From Bacteroidota bacterium (GTDB lineage: Bacteria > Bacteroidota > Bacteroidia > Flavobacteriales > Weeksellaceae), in NCBI GenBank assembly GCA_023458535.1, contig JAEWYW010000044.1:1-28417 (forward strand): a stretch of 28,417 bases of DNA, given 5' to 3'. The translations under genes were made by a program, and so were the position numbers. Positions 17,035 through 25,939 of this stretch are shown here, piece after piece. Numbering within the stretch: position 1 is the stretch's first letter; the number at the start of each line of letters is the position of its first letter. The notes under the pieces were generated by a model. It was not told where the DNA came from. It saw only the letters and a program-made list of their open reading frames with translations, and did not search any database.

Positions 17035-19608
17035 TTATTTTTTCTTGGTAGTGGTTGTTTTTTTTGCTGCAGGCTTTTTAGCAACGGTTTTCTTGGCTGC
17101 AGGTTTTTTAGCGGGAGCTTTCTTCTTCTCTTCAAATGCTTTGGGATCCTGAGCTACAATCCATTTTTTAACTTCCTCCAAAGAAACTTCTTTCAGTTCT
17201 TCCGCATCGTATTTGGTATCGTCTGATTTTTTAGGAATCTTCAGCATGGCTTTTTTAAATCGGACAAAAGGTCCCCATCTACCGTTTTCAAGAGATATTT
17301 TTTCTTTCTCCCATTGCTGAATATATCTGTTGGCTTCTTTTTCGAGTTTTGCTTCAATTAATTCATTGATGTCACTTTGAGAAAGGTTTTCGAAATCATA
17401 ACGCTTTGGAACATTCACAAAAATATCCTTGTATTTAATGTAAGGACCAAATCTTCCCGAACCTTTCGTAACAGGCTCGCCTTTAAACGTCGCAACCGGT
17501 GCATCAGCAATTTTCTTTTCCTTGATGAGTTCTTCAGCTCTTTCCTGAGTAACCGAAAGCGGATCTTCGCCTTTTGGGATGCTGATGTATGCTTCACCCC
17601 ATTTTACATAAGGACCAAATCTACCCACACCAATGCTCACAGGTTCTCCATCTACGGCATTGAGTTCAAATGGAAGTTTAAAAAGCTCCAATGCTTCTTC
17701 CAAAGTAATGGTTGCGATATTCTGACCTATCATTAATGAAGCAAAAATTGGTTTTTCTTCATCTTCAACCTCTCCAATCTGAATCATCGCTCCAAAACGA
17801 CCAATTCTGGCATGCACATTTTTACCTGTTTTAGGATCTACACCCAGCAAACGCTCTCCTGTTGCACGATCCGCATTTTCTTCAACATGTTCAATTCTTG
17901 GATGGAAAACACCATAGAAATCTGTCATCAGATTTTTCCATTCTTTTCCACCGTTAGCAACATCATCAAATTCCTGCTCCACTCTTGCAGTGAAACCAAA
18001 ATCTAAAACTTCCGCAAAATTCGATGTTAAGAAATCGTTCACAACCTCACCTATGTCTGTAGGTACAAATTTATTTTTATCGCCTCCAAATTTCTCATCT
18101 AAAACTTCTTTTTTAATGGTATCTTTCACCAAAGAAATTCTTACCACTTCGCGTGTTTGAGGTTCTATTTCTCTTTTATCAACGTATTCTCGGTTTTGGA
18201 TGGTTTGGATAGTTGGTGCATAGGTAGATGGACGTCCAATGCCCAATTCTTCTAATTTTCTTACCAAACCAGCTTCCGTATATCTTGCTGCTGGCCTCGT
18301 AAATTTCTCTGAAGCAACAATTTGCTTATAAGAAAGTACTTCACCTACCTTTACTTTAGGAAGTAATTTTTCGTTGTTTTCATCATCGTCGTCTTCAGAT
18401 TTCACAATGCCGTATGCTTTTAAGAAGCCGTCAAAAACAATCACTTCACCCTGTGCTTCAAAATGCTGTGGAAGTTTTGGGTTTCCGATTTCAATTACCG
18501 TCTTTTCAATTTTAGCATTCGCCATCTGCGAAGCCAAAGTTCTTCTGTAAATCAATTGGTATAATTTACTCAATTGTGCATCACCAATAGTTTTCACACC
18601 AAAATCTGTGGGGCGGATAGCTTCGTGGGCTTCCTGTGCTGATGCAGATTTCGTAGTGTAATTTCTCGGTGAAGAATATTCTTTTCCGTATTCGGATGTA
18701 ATTTGATTTTTTGCGCCTTCAATAGCTTCTTGGGAAAGATTAACGGAATCTGTTCTCATGTAGGTGATGAAACCTTCTTCATACAATCTTTGCGCTAATC
18801 TCATGGTTGTTGTCACATTATAACCCAATCGCGAAGACGCTTCCTGTTGTAGTGTAGAAGTAGTAAACGGTGCCGATGCAGAGCGTGTCCCAGGCTTTGT
18901 TTCAACATTTAAAACCTTAAACTCTGTTTCTTTAGCTTGTTCAAGGAAGTTTTCTGCTTCAGATTCTTTGGTGAAATCTTTTTTCAGTTTGGCTGCAATT
19001 TCTTGTTTTGCATCATTTAAAAACACCGCATCCAATTTAAAACTCGCTTGAGGAACGAAGCCTCTAATTTCTTTTTCACGTTCTACAATCAGCCTCACAG
19101 CAACAGACTGTACTCTTCCTGCAGACAAACCTGGTTTTACTTTTTTCCAAAGAACAGGTGACATTTCAAAACCAACAATTCGGTCTAAAACTCTTCTCGC
19201 CTGTTGTGCGTTCACCAAATTTTGATCGATATCTCGCGGATTTTCAATCGCTTTTAGAATAGCATTTTTGGTAATTTCATGAAAAACAATTCTTTTTCTG
19301 TTCTCTGGTTTTAATTTTAATTCCTGAGCCAAATGCCAAGCAATCGCCTCTCCCTCGCGGTCTTCATCGGAAGCCAACCACACCATTTCAGCTTTTTTTA
19401 CAGCGGCTTTTAGTTCTGTTACCAATTTCTTTTTATCGGCAGAAACTTCGTAATCTGGTGTAAAAGTACTTAAATCAATACCCATTCCTTTCTTTGGCAA
19501 ATCTCGGATGTGTCCGAAACTGGACTTCACGTCGAAGTCCTTTCCCAAATACTTTTGGATGGTTTTTGCTTTAGCTGGTGACTCTACTATTACGAGGTTT
19601 TTAGACAT
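17035..19608 (-). CDS. topA: DNA topoisomerase I (type IA)
   Basis: This 857-residue enzyme relaxes negative supercoils by passing one strand through a break held on a tyrosine. The Toprim domain opens with LVIVESPAKAKTIQKYLG and has the acidic DEDRE at residues 81-85; the active-site Tyr283 is in ITYMRTDS. Instead of zinc fingers the C-terminal part has four copies of a GRFGPYVK-type repeat (GRFGAMIQIG, GRFGPYVKWG, GRFGPYIKYK, GRWGPFVRFK). It ends in a Lys/Ala/Pro-rich, histone H1-like tail of about 30 residues. The ATG at 19608 was chosen because it gives the family N terminus (MSKNLVIVES); the upstream extension overlaps the promoter. The gene stands alone between a promoter and a terminator. 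Confidence 0.97.
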   Translation of the reverse strand: MSKNLVIVESPAKAKTIQKYLGKDFDVKSSFGHIRDLPKKGMGIDLSTFTPDYEVSADKKKLVTELKAAVKKAEMVWLASDEDREGEAIAWHLAQELKLKPENRKRIVFHEITKNAILKAIENPRDIDQNLVNAQQARRVLDRIVGFEMSPVLWKKVKPGLSAGRVQSVAVRLIVEREKEIRGFVPQASFKLDAVFLNDAKQEIAAKLKKDFTKESEAENFLEQAKETEFKVLNVETKPGTRSASAPFTTSTLQQEASSRLGYNVTTTMRLAQRLYEEGFITYMRTDSVNLSQEAIEGAKNQITSEYGKEYSSPRNYTTKSASAQEAHEAIRPTDFGVKTIGDAQLSKLYQLIYRRTLASQMANAKIEKTVIEIGNPKLPQHFEAQGEVIVFDGFLKAYGIVKSEDDDDENNEKLLPKVKVGEVLSYKQIVASEKFTRPAARYTEAGLVRKLEELGIGRPSTYAPTIQTIQNREYVDKREIEPQTREVVRISLVKDTIKKEVLDEKFGGDKNKFVPTDIGEVVNDFLTSNFAEVLDFGFTARVEQEFDDVANGGKEWKNLMTDFYGVFHPRIEHVEENADRATGERLLGVDPKTGKNVHARIGRFGAMIQIGEVEDEEKPIFASLMIGQNIATITLEEALELFKLPFELNAVDGEPVSIGVGRFGPYVKWGEAYISIPKGEDPLSVTQERAEELIKEKKIADAPVATFKGEPVTKGSGRFGPYIKYKDIFVNVPKRYDFENLSQSDINELIEAKLEKEANRYIQQWEKEKISLENGRWGPFVRFKKAMLKIPKKSDDTKYDAEELKEVSLEEVKKWIVAQDPKAFEEKKKAPAKKPAAKKTVAKKPAAKKTTTTKKK

Positions 19609-19623
19609 TCGGAAAAATTTTTG

Positions 19624-19631
19624 CAAAAGTA
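19624..19631 (-). promoter_or_regulatory. topA promoter -7 element
   Basis: The minus strand reads TACTTTTG followed by C, 15 bases before the topA ATG. It matches TAnnTTTG. No TTG is found at the expected -33 position, so it may depend on other upstream sequence. Confidence 0.55.
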
Positions 19632-19666
19632 GAGGTTTTTTTTTATATATAAATAAGATTGACATT

Positions 19667-19684
19667 GTGTTAAATTTTTAACAC
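19667..19684. promoter_or_regulatory. Perfect palindrome in the topA/pigment-operon divergent spacer
   Basis: GTGTTAAA-TT-TTTAACAC is an 18-base palindrome with 8-base arms. It lies between the two divergent -7 elements, about 35 bases from the topA one and 27 bases from the plus-strand one. This is a position suited to a dimeric regulator acting on one or both promoters. No regulator is identified. Confidence 0.5.
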
Positions 19685-19711
19685 TTATTAAGATAATGTC
19701 TTTTAAAAAAT

Positions 19712-19719
19712 TAAATTTG
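19712..19719 (+). promoter_or_regulatory. -7 element of the dialkylresorcinol operon
   Basis: TAAATTTG followed by C lies 16 bases before the ATG at 19736 and matches TAnnTTTG. No TTG is seen 17-23 bases upstream. The palindrome at 19667-19684 lies just beyond the -33 position, so an activator could replace a missing -33 contact. Confidence 0.55.
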
Positions 19720-19735
19720 CAGACTTATTAAAAAA

Positions 19736-22700
19736 ATGCACCGTTTCTTCATTAGTTTATACTATCTTATTTCCAAGAACAAAATCGTTGCTTCTGTTTT
19801 AGCAATGGGCATACTGTTCGTATGCGGATTTTTTGCGAGTAAGATAAACTTTGAAGAAGACATCAATCAGATTATTCCGAAAAGTGAGAAAAGTGATTTA
19901 ACAGCAAAAGTTTTAAAGCAACTCAATTTTTCAGATAAAATTATTGTTATTGTTGAAAAAACATCAAAATCTGAAGATTTTGCACTTTCGGAAACAGGAA
20001 CCAAATTTCTTGAAGACATTCAACCTTTAAAAAAATACATCAATACGGTTCAGGGAAAAGTAAATGACGATGAAATCTCCAAAACTTTTGATTTTGTTCA
20101 AAATAACCTTCCTCTGTTCTTAGATGAGGACGATTATAAAACCATTTCTCAAAAGCTCAGTACAGACAGTATTGCAAAAAAAGTAGAAGACAATTATGTG
20201 TCTTTGGTTTCGCCAACAAGTCTTGTAACAAAAGAATTTATAAAAAAAGATCCTCTCGGAATCACTTTTTTAGGAATTAAAAAACTGAATGCTTTAAACA
20301 TTAGTTCAGATTTTAAACTGGAAGATAATTTCGTGGTCAGCAAAGACGGGAAAACCCTTCTTCTCTTCATAGATCCGAAATTTAAAAGCAATGATACGAA
20401 GCAAAACGAAGCTTTTGTAGATCAACTGAATCTCATTAAAGACAACATCAATAAAGAATTTAAAGGAAAAACAGAAGTTTCTTATTTTGGATCACCCGTA
20501 ATTGCGGTTGCCAACGCCAAACAGATCAAAAAAGACATTCAGAGTACGGTGATTATTTCTTTTACGGTGCTTCTCATTGTTCTTATATATTATTTCAGGA
20601 ACTTTTTTACACCGATTATCATTTTTATTCCGACCGTTTTCTCGGCAATGTTGGCTTTATTAATTTTATACTTCATTAAAGATAAAATATCGGCAATCTC
20701 TTTAAGTGTCGCAGCAATTTTAGTAGGTATTACCATTGATTATGCCTTACACATTCTCACGCATTACAAACACAGCGAATCTGTTGAGGATTTGTACAAG
20801 GATATCTCAAAACCAATTATATTAAGCAGTGCAACCACGGCAGTTTCTTTCCTGTGTTTGGTTTTGGTGAAGTCTGAGGCATTGAAAGATTTGGGATTGT
20901 TTGCGGCCATTACCGTTTTTCTGTCGTCTATTTTATCATTAATAATTATTCCACAACTCTACAAACCAAAGAAAGTAGAGGAAAAACGTACTTCCAATTT
21001 TATTGATAAGATAAGTGCTTACCCTTACGAAAGAAATAAATACCTAATTATAGGATGCTCCATTATTATTTTTGCTTGTCTGTTCGGTTTTAGGCATGTG
21101 AAGTTCAATAATGATATTGGTGATTTGAATTTCGTTCCCGATGATTTGAAAATCAGCGAAAAGAAGCTGGAAAAATTATCAGACATTACTTCAAAATCCA
21201 TATACACTATTTCCTACGGAAAAACTCAGGAAGAAGCCTTGCAGAGAAATACCAAACTGACGCAGTTTCTTGAAAAAGAAAAAAAGCAAGGAAAAATATT
21301 GAGTTTTAACTCCATTGGGAACGTTGTAATATCTAAAGAAGATCAACAAAAACGCATCGATGTCTGGCAAAAATTTTGGAACCCTGAACTTAGCCATAAA
21401 ACCCTCCAAACCTTGCAAGACAACGGAGCGAAATATGGTTTCAGCAAAGACGCTTTTGACAATGTTGCGCAGTCTATCGAAAAACATTATTCAACTTTAA
21501 GTCTTAAATATTATTCTCAATTAAATGCTTTACAACTTTCAGAATTCCTGAGTGGCGAAAAAGGTCTGTACACCGTAACCAATGTGGTAAAAGTAAATGA
21601 AAAAGACCGCGACGCGTTTATAAAAGACATTGAAAAACAACAGGAAAGTATTGCAATCGACCGCCAACAGATGAACGAAACTTTTCTTGGCTTGCTGAAA
21701 AACGATTTCAATACTCTGATTAATTACTCACTTTTAGCGATTATTATTACCATAATTTTATTTTTCAGGAATTTTGAATTATCCTTGCTTACCATGTTCC
21801 CGATCGTTCTAACGGGAATCGTTACCGCAGGAATTATGTATTTCTTGGGTGTTGAACTTAATATTTTTTCAACGGTAGTTTGCACATTGATTTTTGGAGT
21901 CGGCGATGATTTCAGTATCTTCCTTACTCAAGCCATGCAAAAAGAACACTCTACTGGGAAAAACGAACTTCCCACCTATAGAGTTTCCATATTTTTAGCA
22001 GTTCTCACAACAATTTTATCAATCGGATCATTAATTTTTGCAAAACACCCAGCACTTCACTCTCTTGCATTGGTAGCTCTTTTGGGAATGTTTTCGGTAA
22101 TTGCCATAACATCTATCCTGTATCCGTTTTGGTTCAGATTGCTCATTATCAATCGTCAGAAAAAAGGCTTGTCGCCTATTACTTTAAGGTTATTTTTACA
22201 TTCCATTTTATCTTTTCTTTATTACGGTTTGGGCGGCTTTTTCTTATCATTTTTAGGACATAATATTGTAAAGAAAGCTAAGGGAAAAACTTTAGATCGC
22301 TTTAAATATTTCATCGCGAAATACCTGAAATCCGTACTGTACACCAATCCATTTGTGAAGAAAAGAGTAATAAATAATGTTCATGAAACTTTTGAAAAAC
22401 CTGGAATCATCATTGCCAACCATACATCCTTCCTGGATACTTTAGTTATTGGAATGGTTACACATAAAACGGTTTTCTTGGTAAACGATTGGGTGTATCA
22501 ATCTCCAGTTTTTGGAAAATTGGTCCGCGCATTGGGCTTTTACCCTGTTTCTCAAGGGATTGACAACGGTGTAAATCCGTTGCAGGAAAAAATAGAGCAA
22601 GGGTATTCTTTGGTGATTTTTCCGGAGGGTGAAAGGTCTTATGATAACGATGTAAAACGTTTTCATAAAGGTGCTTTTTATTTAGCGGAACAAATGAATT

Positions 22701-23389
22701 TGGATATTATTCCTGTTTACATCCACGGAAACTCTGAAGTACAACCCAAAGGAGATTTTATCATTTATGATGGTGCCATTACAGCAAAAATTGGCGAGAG
22801 AATAAAATTTGATGATAAAAATTTCGGCTCGAATTATTCTGAACGAACTAAGAGAATTAATGCTTTTTTTAGAAAAGAATTTGCCCAGCTGAGAAGAGAA
22901 CTTGAAGACGAAAACTACTTCAAGAAAAAGCTTTTGCTGAGTTATTTGTATAAAGAAAAAGAAATTATAGATGCGGTTAAAGCTGATTTTGAGAAAAATA
23001 AAACGGTTTATTTTGAATTGAATAAACACATTTCTTCCACGGCAAATATCTTGCATTTCGCAGATGATTTTGGTCAGAAAGATGTTCTGCTCACTTTGTA
23101 TCAAGCGGGTAGAAGAATTTACAGCCTTCAGAAAAATGCTGAAAACAAGGCCGTCGCAGAAAACAATTATATTGTACAAAGGAGAAAAATACACTACATT
23201 AATGCTGTTTCTGAAATTAAAAAACCTATTGATGTGGTTTTAGTTTCGTGTAAAAATTTCTCATTATCAGATTTAGAATACTTACCACAAAAAATAGTGG
23301 TATTGTTTGATTCTGTGAACATTACATCAGAAAATTACGAACTGGAATCTTCATTAGATTCAATAAAAATATTTAGAAAAAAAGAATAA
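19736..23389 (+). CDS. MMPL exporter / lysophospholipid acyltransferase fusion with degenerate methyltransferase-like tail
   Basis: This 1217-residue fusion starts with an RND/MMPL lipid exporter: TM1 near residues 15-33, two periplasmic domains, and TM bundles at about 270-405 and 660-800. A PlsC-type acyltransferase follows with HTSFLD (His896, Asp901) and FPEGERS (962-968). Proteins of this build in flexirubin-type loci are annotated as trifunctional, the third part being a class I SAM methyltransferase. Here that part (about 1050-1217) lacks a GxGxG loop: the matching place reads ILHFADDFGQKD (1105-1116), so SAM binding is doubtful. The likely role is acylation and transfer of the pigment lipid to or across the membrane, inferred from the domains. 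It opens the operon; darA follows 46 bases later. Confidence 0.88.
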   Translation: MHRFFISLYYLISKNKIVASVLAMGILFVCGFFASKINFEEDINQIIPKSEKSDLTAKVLKQLNFSDKIIVIVEKTSKSEDFALSETGTKFLEDIQPLKKYINTVQGKVNDDEISKTFDFVQNNLPLFLDEDDYKTISQKLSTDSIAKKVEDNYVSLVSPTSLVTKEFIKKDPLGITFLGIKKLNALNISSDFKLEDNFVVSKDGKTLLLFIDPKFKSNDTKQNEAFVDQLNLIKDNINKEFKGKTEVSYFGSPVIAVANAKQIKKDIQSTVIISFTVLLIVLIYYFRNFFTPIIIFIPTVFSAMLALLILYFIKDKISAISLSVAAILVGITIDYALHILTHYKHSESVEDLYKDISKPIILSSATTAVSFLCLVLVKSEALKDLGLFAAITVFLSSILSLIIIPQLYKPKKVEEKRTSNFIDKISAYPYERNKYLIIGCSIIIFACLFGFRHVKFNNDIGDLNFVPDDLKISEKKLEKLSDITSKSIYTISYGKTQEEALQRNTKLTQFLEKEKKQGKILSFNSIGNVVISKEDQQKRIDVWQKFWNPELSHKTLQTLQDNGAKYGFSKDAFDNVAQSIEKHYSTLSLKYYSQLNALQLSEFLSGEKGLYTVTNVVKVNEKDRDAFIKDIEKQQESIAIDRQQMNETFLGLLKNDFNTLINYSLLAIIITIILFFRNFELSLLTMFPIVLTGIVTAGIMYFLGVELNIFSTVVCTLIFGVGDDFSIFLTQAMQKEHSTGKNELPTYRVSIFLAVLTTILSIGSLIFAKHPALHSLALVALLGMFSVIAITSILYPFWFRLLIINRQKKGLSPITLRLFLHSILSFLYYGLGGFFLSFLGHNIVKKAKGKTLDRFKYFIAKYLKSVLYTNPFVKKRVINNVHETFEKPGIIIANHTSFLDTLVIGMVTHKTVFLVNDWVYQSPVFGKLVRALGFYPVSQGIDNGVNPLQEKIEQGYSLVIFPEGERSYDNDVKRFHKGAFYLAEQMNLDIIPVYIHGNSEVQPKGDFIIYDGAITAKIGERIKFDDKNFGSNYSERTKRINAFFRKEFAQLRRELEDENYFKKKLLLSYLYKEKEIIDAVKADFEKNKTVYFELNKHISSTANILHFADDFGQKDVLLTLYQAGRRIYSLQKNAENKAVAENNYIVQRRKIHYINAVSEIKKPIDVVLVSCKNFSLSDLEYLPQKIVVLFDSVNITSENYELESSLDSIKIFRKKE

Positions 23390-23404
23390 TACATCTGAAA
23401 ATCA

Positions 23405-23412
23405 TACTTTTG
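23405..23412 (+). promoter_or_regulatory. Possible internal promoter -7 element before darA
   Basis: TACTTTTG matches TAnnTTTG and lies 23 bases before the darA ATG, in the short gap after the MMPL fusion gene. No -33 TTG at usual spacing. It could give extra expression of darA and the genes after it. Confidence 0.4.
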
Positions 23413-23435
23413 TAAAATTGTAAAAATTGGACTTA

Positions 23436-24344
23436 ATGAAAAAGAAAATCCTCGTCATTTATTACTCACAAACTGGACAGTTAAAAGATATTGTCACCAA
23501 CGTGGCACAGCCTTTTACCGAGCAGCCAGATAGGTATGACGTAAGTTTTTACAGCATTCAGCTCAAGCAGGATTTTCCTTTCCCATGGCCTACAGATGTC
23601 TTTTTTGATACTTTTCCAGAATCTTACCTGCAAATTCCAAGAGAGATTGTTCCACCACCTGCAGAAATATTAGATCAGAAATATGATTTCATCATTTTTG
23701 GATATCAGGTTTGGTATTTAACACCTTCTATACCTATTATTTCTTTCTTAAAAAGCGGTTATGCCGAGAGAATTATGAAAGACACGCCAGTAATTACTGT
23801 ATCTGGAACAAGAAATATGTGGATGCTTTCTCAGGAAAAACTGAAAAAATATCTTAAAGCCTTAAACTGCAAATTGATAGGAAATATCGCATTGGTAGAC
23901 AGACACGACAATTACACCAGTGTTCTTACCATCCTTAAATGGTTGGGAACAGGAAATAAAAAAATGAAAAGACCATTGCCGGATGCTGGAATTTCAGATG
24001 AAGAAATAAATGGTGCCTCCAAGTACGGAAAAATTATAAAAAAATATGCAGATGCTAACAATTGGGAAGGTTTACAACCCGAATTGGTAAAAAATGGTGC
24101 CGTGGAAATTCGTCCGTTTTTAGTACGAGTAGAAAAAGTGGGGAACAAAATTTTTACCATCTGGTCCAATTTAATTATGAAAAATCCCCAAAAGCGAAAA
24201 AAATACGTTGGCTTTTTTAAGATTTATTTAATGTTTGCCATCTGGATTGTTTCGCCTATTGTTTTAGTTTTTCATATACTTGCATACCCAATTTTATTTT
24301 GGAAACGCAAAAAACAAAGAGAATATTTACAAGGAATACAATAA
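23436..24344 (+). CDS. darA: DarA-family dialkylresorcinol biosynthesis protein (flavodoxin-like)
   Basis: This 302-residue protein starts with a flavodoxin-like strand and loop (ILVIYYSQTGQL, residues 5-16), where SQTGQ sits at the phosphate-binding position of FMN in flavodoxins. It ends in a hydrophobic segment (about 263-287) followed by a basic tail, so it is probably anchored to the inner membrane. Family members are named dialkylresorcinol condensing enzyme DarA and work with the DarB ketosynthase to join two beta-keto fatty acyl chains and aromatise the product, the ester partner in flexirubin pigments. The ATG at 23436 was chosen over a TTG three codons upstream. The adjacent DarB gene 21 bases later supports the call. 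Whether it binds FMN is not known to me. Confidence 0.8.
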   Translation: MKKKILVIYYSQTGQLKDIVTNVAQPFTEQPDRYDVSFYSIQLKQDFPFPWPTDVFFDTFPESYLQIPREIVPPPAEILDQKYDFIIFGYQVWYLTPSIPIISFLKSGYAERIMKDTPVITVSGTRNMWMLSQEKLKKYLKALNCKLIGNIALVDRHDNYTSVLTILKWLGTGNKKMKRPLPDAGISDEEINGASKYGKIIKKYADANNWEGLQPELVKNGAVEIRPFLVRVEKVGNKIFTIWSNLIMKNPQKRKKYVGFFKIYLMFAIWIVSPIVLVFHILAYPILFWKRKKQREYLQGIQ

Positions 24345-24365
24345 AAAATACATAGAGATACAGTA

Positions 24366-25505
24366 ATGAACGAAGTATATATTACGAAAGCTGCGAAATA
24401 CCTTCCTAACAATCCTGTTGCCAATGAAGAGATGGAAACTTACCTTGGCTACATTAATGGTAAGCCTTCAAAAGCTAAAGGAATTATTTTGAGAAATAAT
24501 GGTATTAAAACAAGATACTACGCTTTAGATACCAACGGAAATCCTACCCATTCTAATGCCCAAATTACTGCCAATGCCGTAGACCAGTTATTCGATGATG
24601 AATTCACAAGAGATACTATGGAATTGCTTTCTTGTGGAACAACATCTCCAGACCAAATTCAGCCCTCCCATTCGTCTATGGTGCACGGTTTACTGGGGCT
24701 TGATCATTCTATAGAAGTGAATACCGCTACAGGGCTTTGTAATTCTGGTATGAATGCTCTAAACTACGGATTTTTATCTGTGAAAGCTGGTGTTCATAAT
24801 AACGCAGTTTGTGTAGGTTCAGAGAGAATGTCTTCTTGGATGACTGCTGATAAATTCAATCACGAGGCAGAAAATCTTAAGCTTTTGGAAGAAAGACCAA
24901 TCATCGCTTTCAAAAGAGAATTTTTAAGATGGATGCTTTCTGATGGTGCTGGAGCTTTCTTATTGGAAAATAAACCCAGAGAAAACCAAATTAATTTAAG
25001 GGTAGAATTTATTGATTTTTATTCTTACGCCCACCAAATTGAGACTTGTATGTACGCAGGTTCTGAGAAAAATGAAGATGGAACACTGAAATCTTGGTCT
25101 GATTTCCCTTCAGATGAGTGGTTGAAACAATCTATCTTTGCCATTAAGCAGGATACGAAACTTTTAGATGAATTTATCTTGGTAAAAGGCGCCGAAAGTT
25201 TAAAAGCATCTTTTGTGAAGCATAATTTAGATCCAAATTCTATCGACCATGTTTTAGCGCATATTTCTTCAGGATATTTCAAAGAAGGTCTTAAGGATGA
25301 GTTTGCTAAAGTAGGTTTAGATTTCCCGTGGGAAAAATGGTTCTACAACCTTTCGGAAGTGGGTAATATTGGCGCTGGTTCTATATATATTGCATTAGAA
25401 GAATTGATGAACTCTGGAAAACTTGAAAAAGGACAAAAAGTACTTCTTTGCATCCCAGAAAGTGGAAGATTTGCTTATTCTTGTGCACTTTTAACTGTTT
25501 GTTAA
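24366..25505 (+). CDS. darB: DarB-like beta-ketoacyl-ACP synthase III
   Basis: This 379-residue thiolase-fold enzyme has the KAS III triad: Cys125 (TATGLCNSGMNA), His299 (LAHISSGY) and Asn334 (EVGNIGAGS). DarB-type enzymes condense two fatty acyl precursors to the diketide that becomes a 2,5-dialkylresorcinol. The active-site Cys region and a long insert around 160-200 (SSWMTADKFNHEAENL) differ from FabH of fatty acid synthesis. Context separates it too: it follows the DarA-family gene by 21 bases and its stop overlaps the next start (TAATG). No FabH housekeeping genes (plsX, rpmF) are nearby. FabH-like priming activity is a less likely alternative. Confidence 0.88.
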   Translation: MNEVYITKAAKYLPNNPVANEEMETYLGYINGKPSKAKGIILRNNGIKTRYYALDTNGNPTHSNAQITANAVDQLFDDEFTRDTMELLSCGTTSPDQIQPSHSSMVHGLLGLDHSIEVNTATGLCNSGMNALNYGFLSVKAGVHNNAVCVGSERMSSWMTADKFNHEAENLKLLEERPIIAFKREFLRWMLSDGAGAFLLENKPRENQINLRVEFIDFYSYAHQIETCMYAGSEKNEDGTLKSWSDFPSDEWLKQSIFAIKQDTKLLDEFILVKGAESLKASFVKHNLDPNSIDHVLAHISSGYFKEGLKDEFAKVGLDFPWEKWFYNLSEVGNIGAGSIYIALEELMNSGKLEKGQKVLLCIPESGRFAYSCALLTVC

Positions 25506-25936
25506 TGAGTTTAATTTTGCCAATAAAGGAGCAATCCACTCTCGAGAGTTTAATCCCTCAAAAAACACCATTTGTAATGGTGAGTGAGCTGTTAACTTAT
25601 TCAGATGATCGTTTGCAATCGGCATTCACTATTAAAGAAGACAATATTTTCGTCAGCAGCGGAAAATTTCAAGCCTCGGGAATTGTAGAACATCAGGCAC
25701 AAAGCGTCGCCCTGCATACAGGGTATCAATATGCACTTTTAGGAAAACCCGCGCCAGTGGGATATATTGGAGCCATAAAATATTTTGAAAATGAAGAGCT
25801 TCCAAAAGTTGGCGATGTGTTAATTTCTGATGTTACGATTTTAAACGAATTAATGGATGTTACCCTAGTAGAAATTGTAACTTCATTAAATGGCAAAATT
25901 ATTGCAAAATCTGAAATGAAAACTGTTGTAAAATAA
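25505..25936 (+). CDS. Hotdog-fold protein, dehydratase-like, copy 1
   Basis: This 143-residue protein aligns by eye with FabZ/ApeP-like hotdog proteins: an N-terminal LIPQKTPFVMVSEL where the family usually has LPHRPPMLLVD, and a central helix SGIVEHQAQSVALHTGY (about residues 58-74) matching the E-A-M-A-Q helix. The FabZ catalytic His (in HFPGxPxMPG) is not present; that stretch reads FVSSGKF. The ATG at 25505 overlaps the darB stop by one base and was chosen over a start 57 bases upstream inside darB. It may be a dehydratase partner for pigment chain building, or a non-catalytic partner of copy 2. Confidence 0.78.
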   Translation: MSLILPIKEQSTLESLIPQKTPFVMVSELLTYSDDRLQSAFTIKEDNIFVSSGKFQASGIVEHQAQSVALHTGYQYALLGKPAPVGYIGAIKYFENEELPKVGDVLISDVTILNELMDVTLVEIVTSLNGKIIAKSEMKTVVK

Positions 25937-25939
25937 TAT

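Noticed and set aside
22682..23194. 170-codon minus-strand frame antisense to the MMPL fusion gene
   Set aside because: Its Phe/Ile/Asn-rich product is the usual antisense reading of a Lys/Glu-rich AT-biased gene, and the plus-strand gene is well supported.
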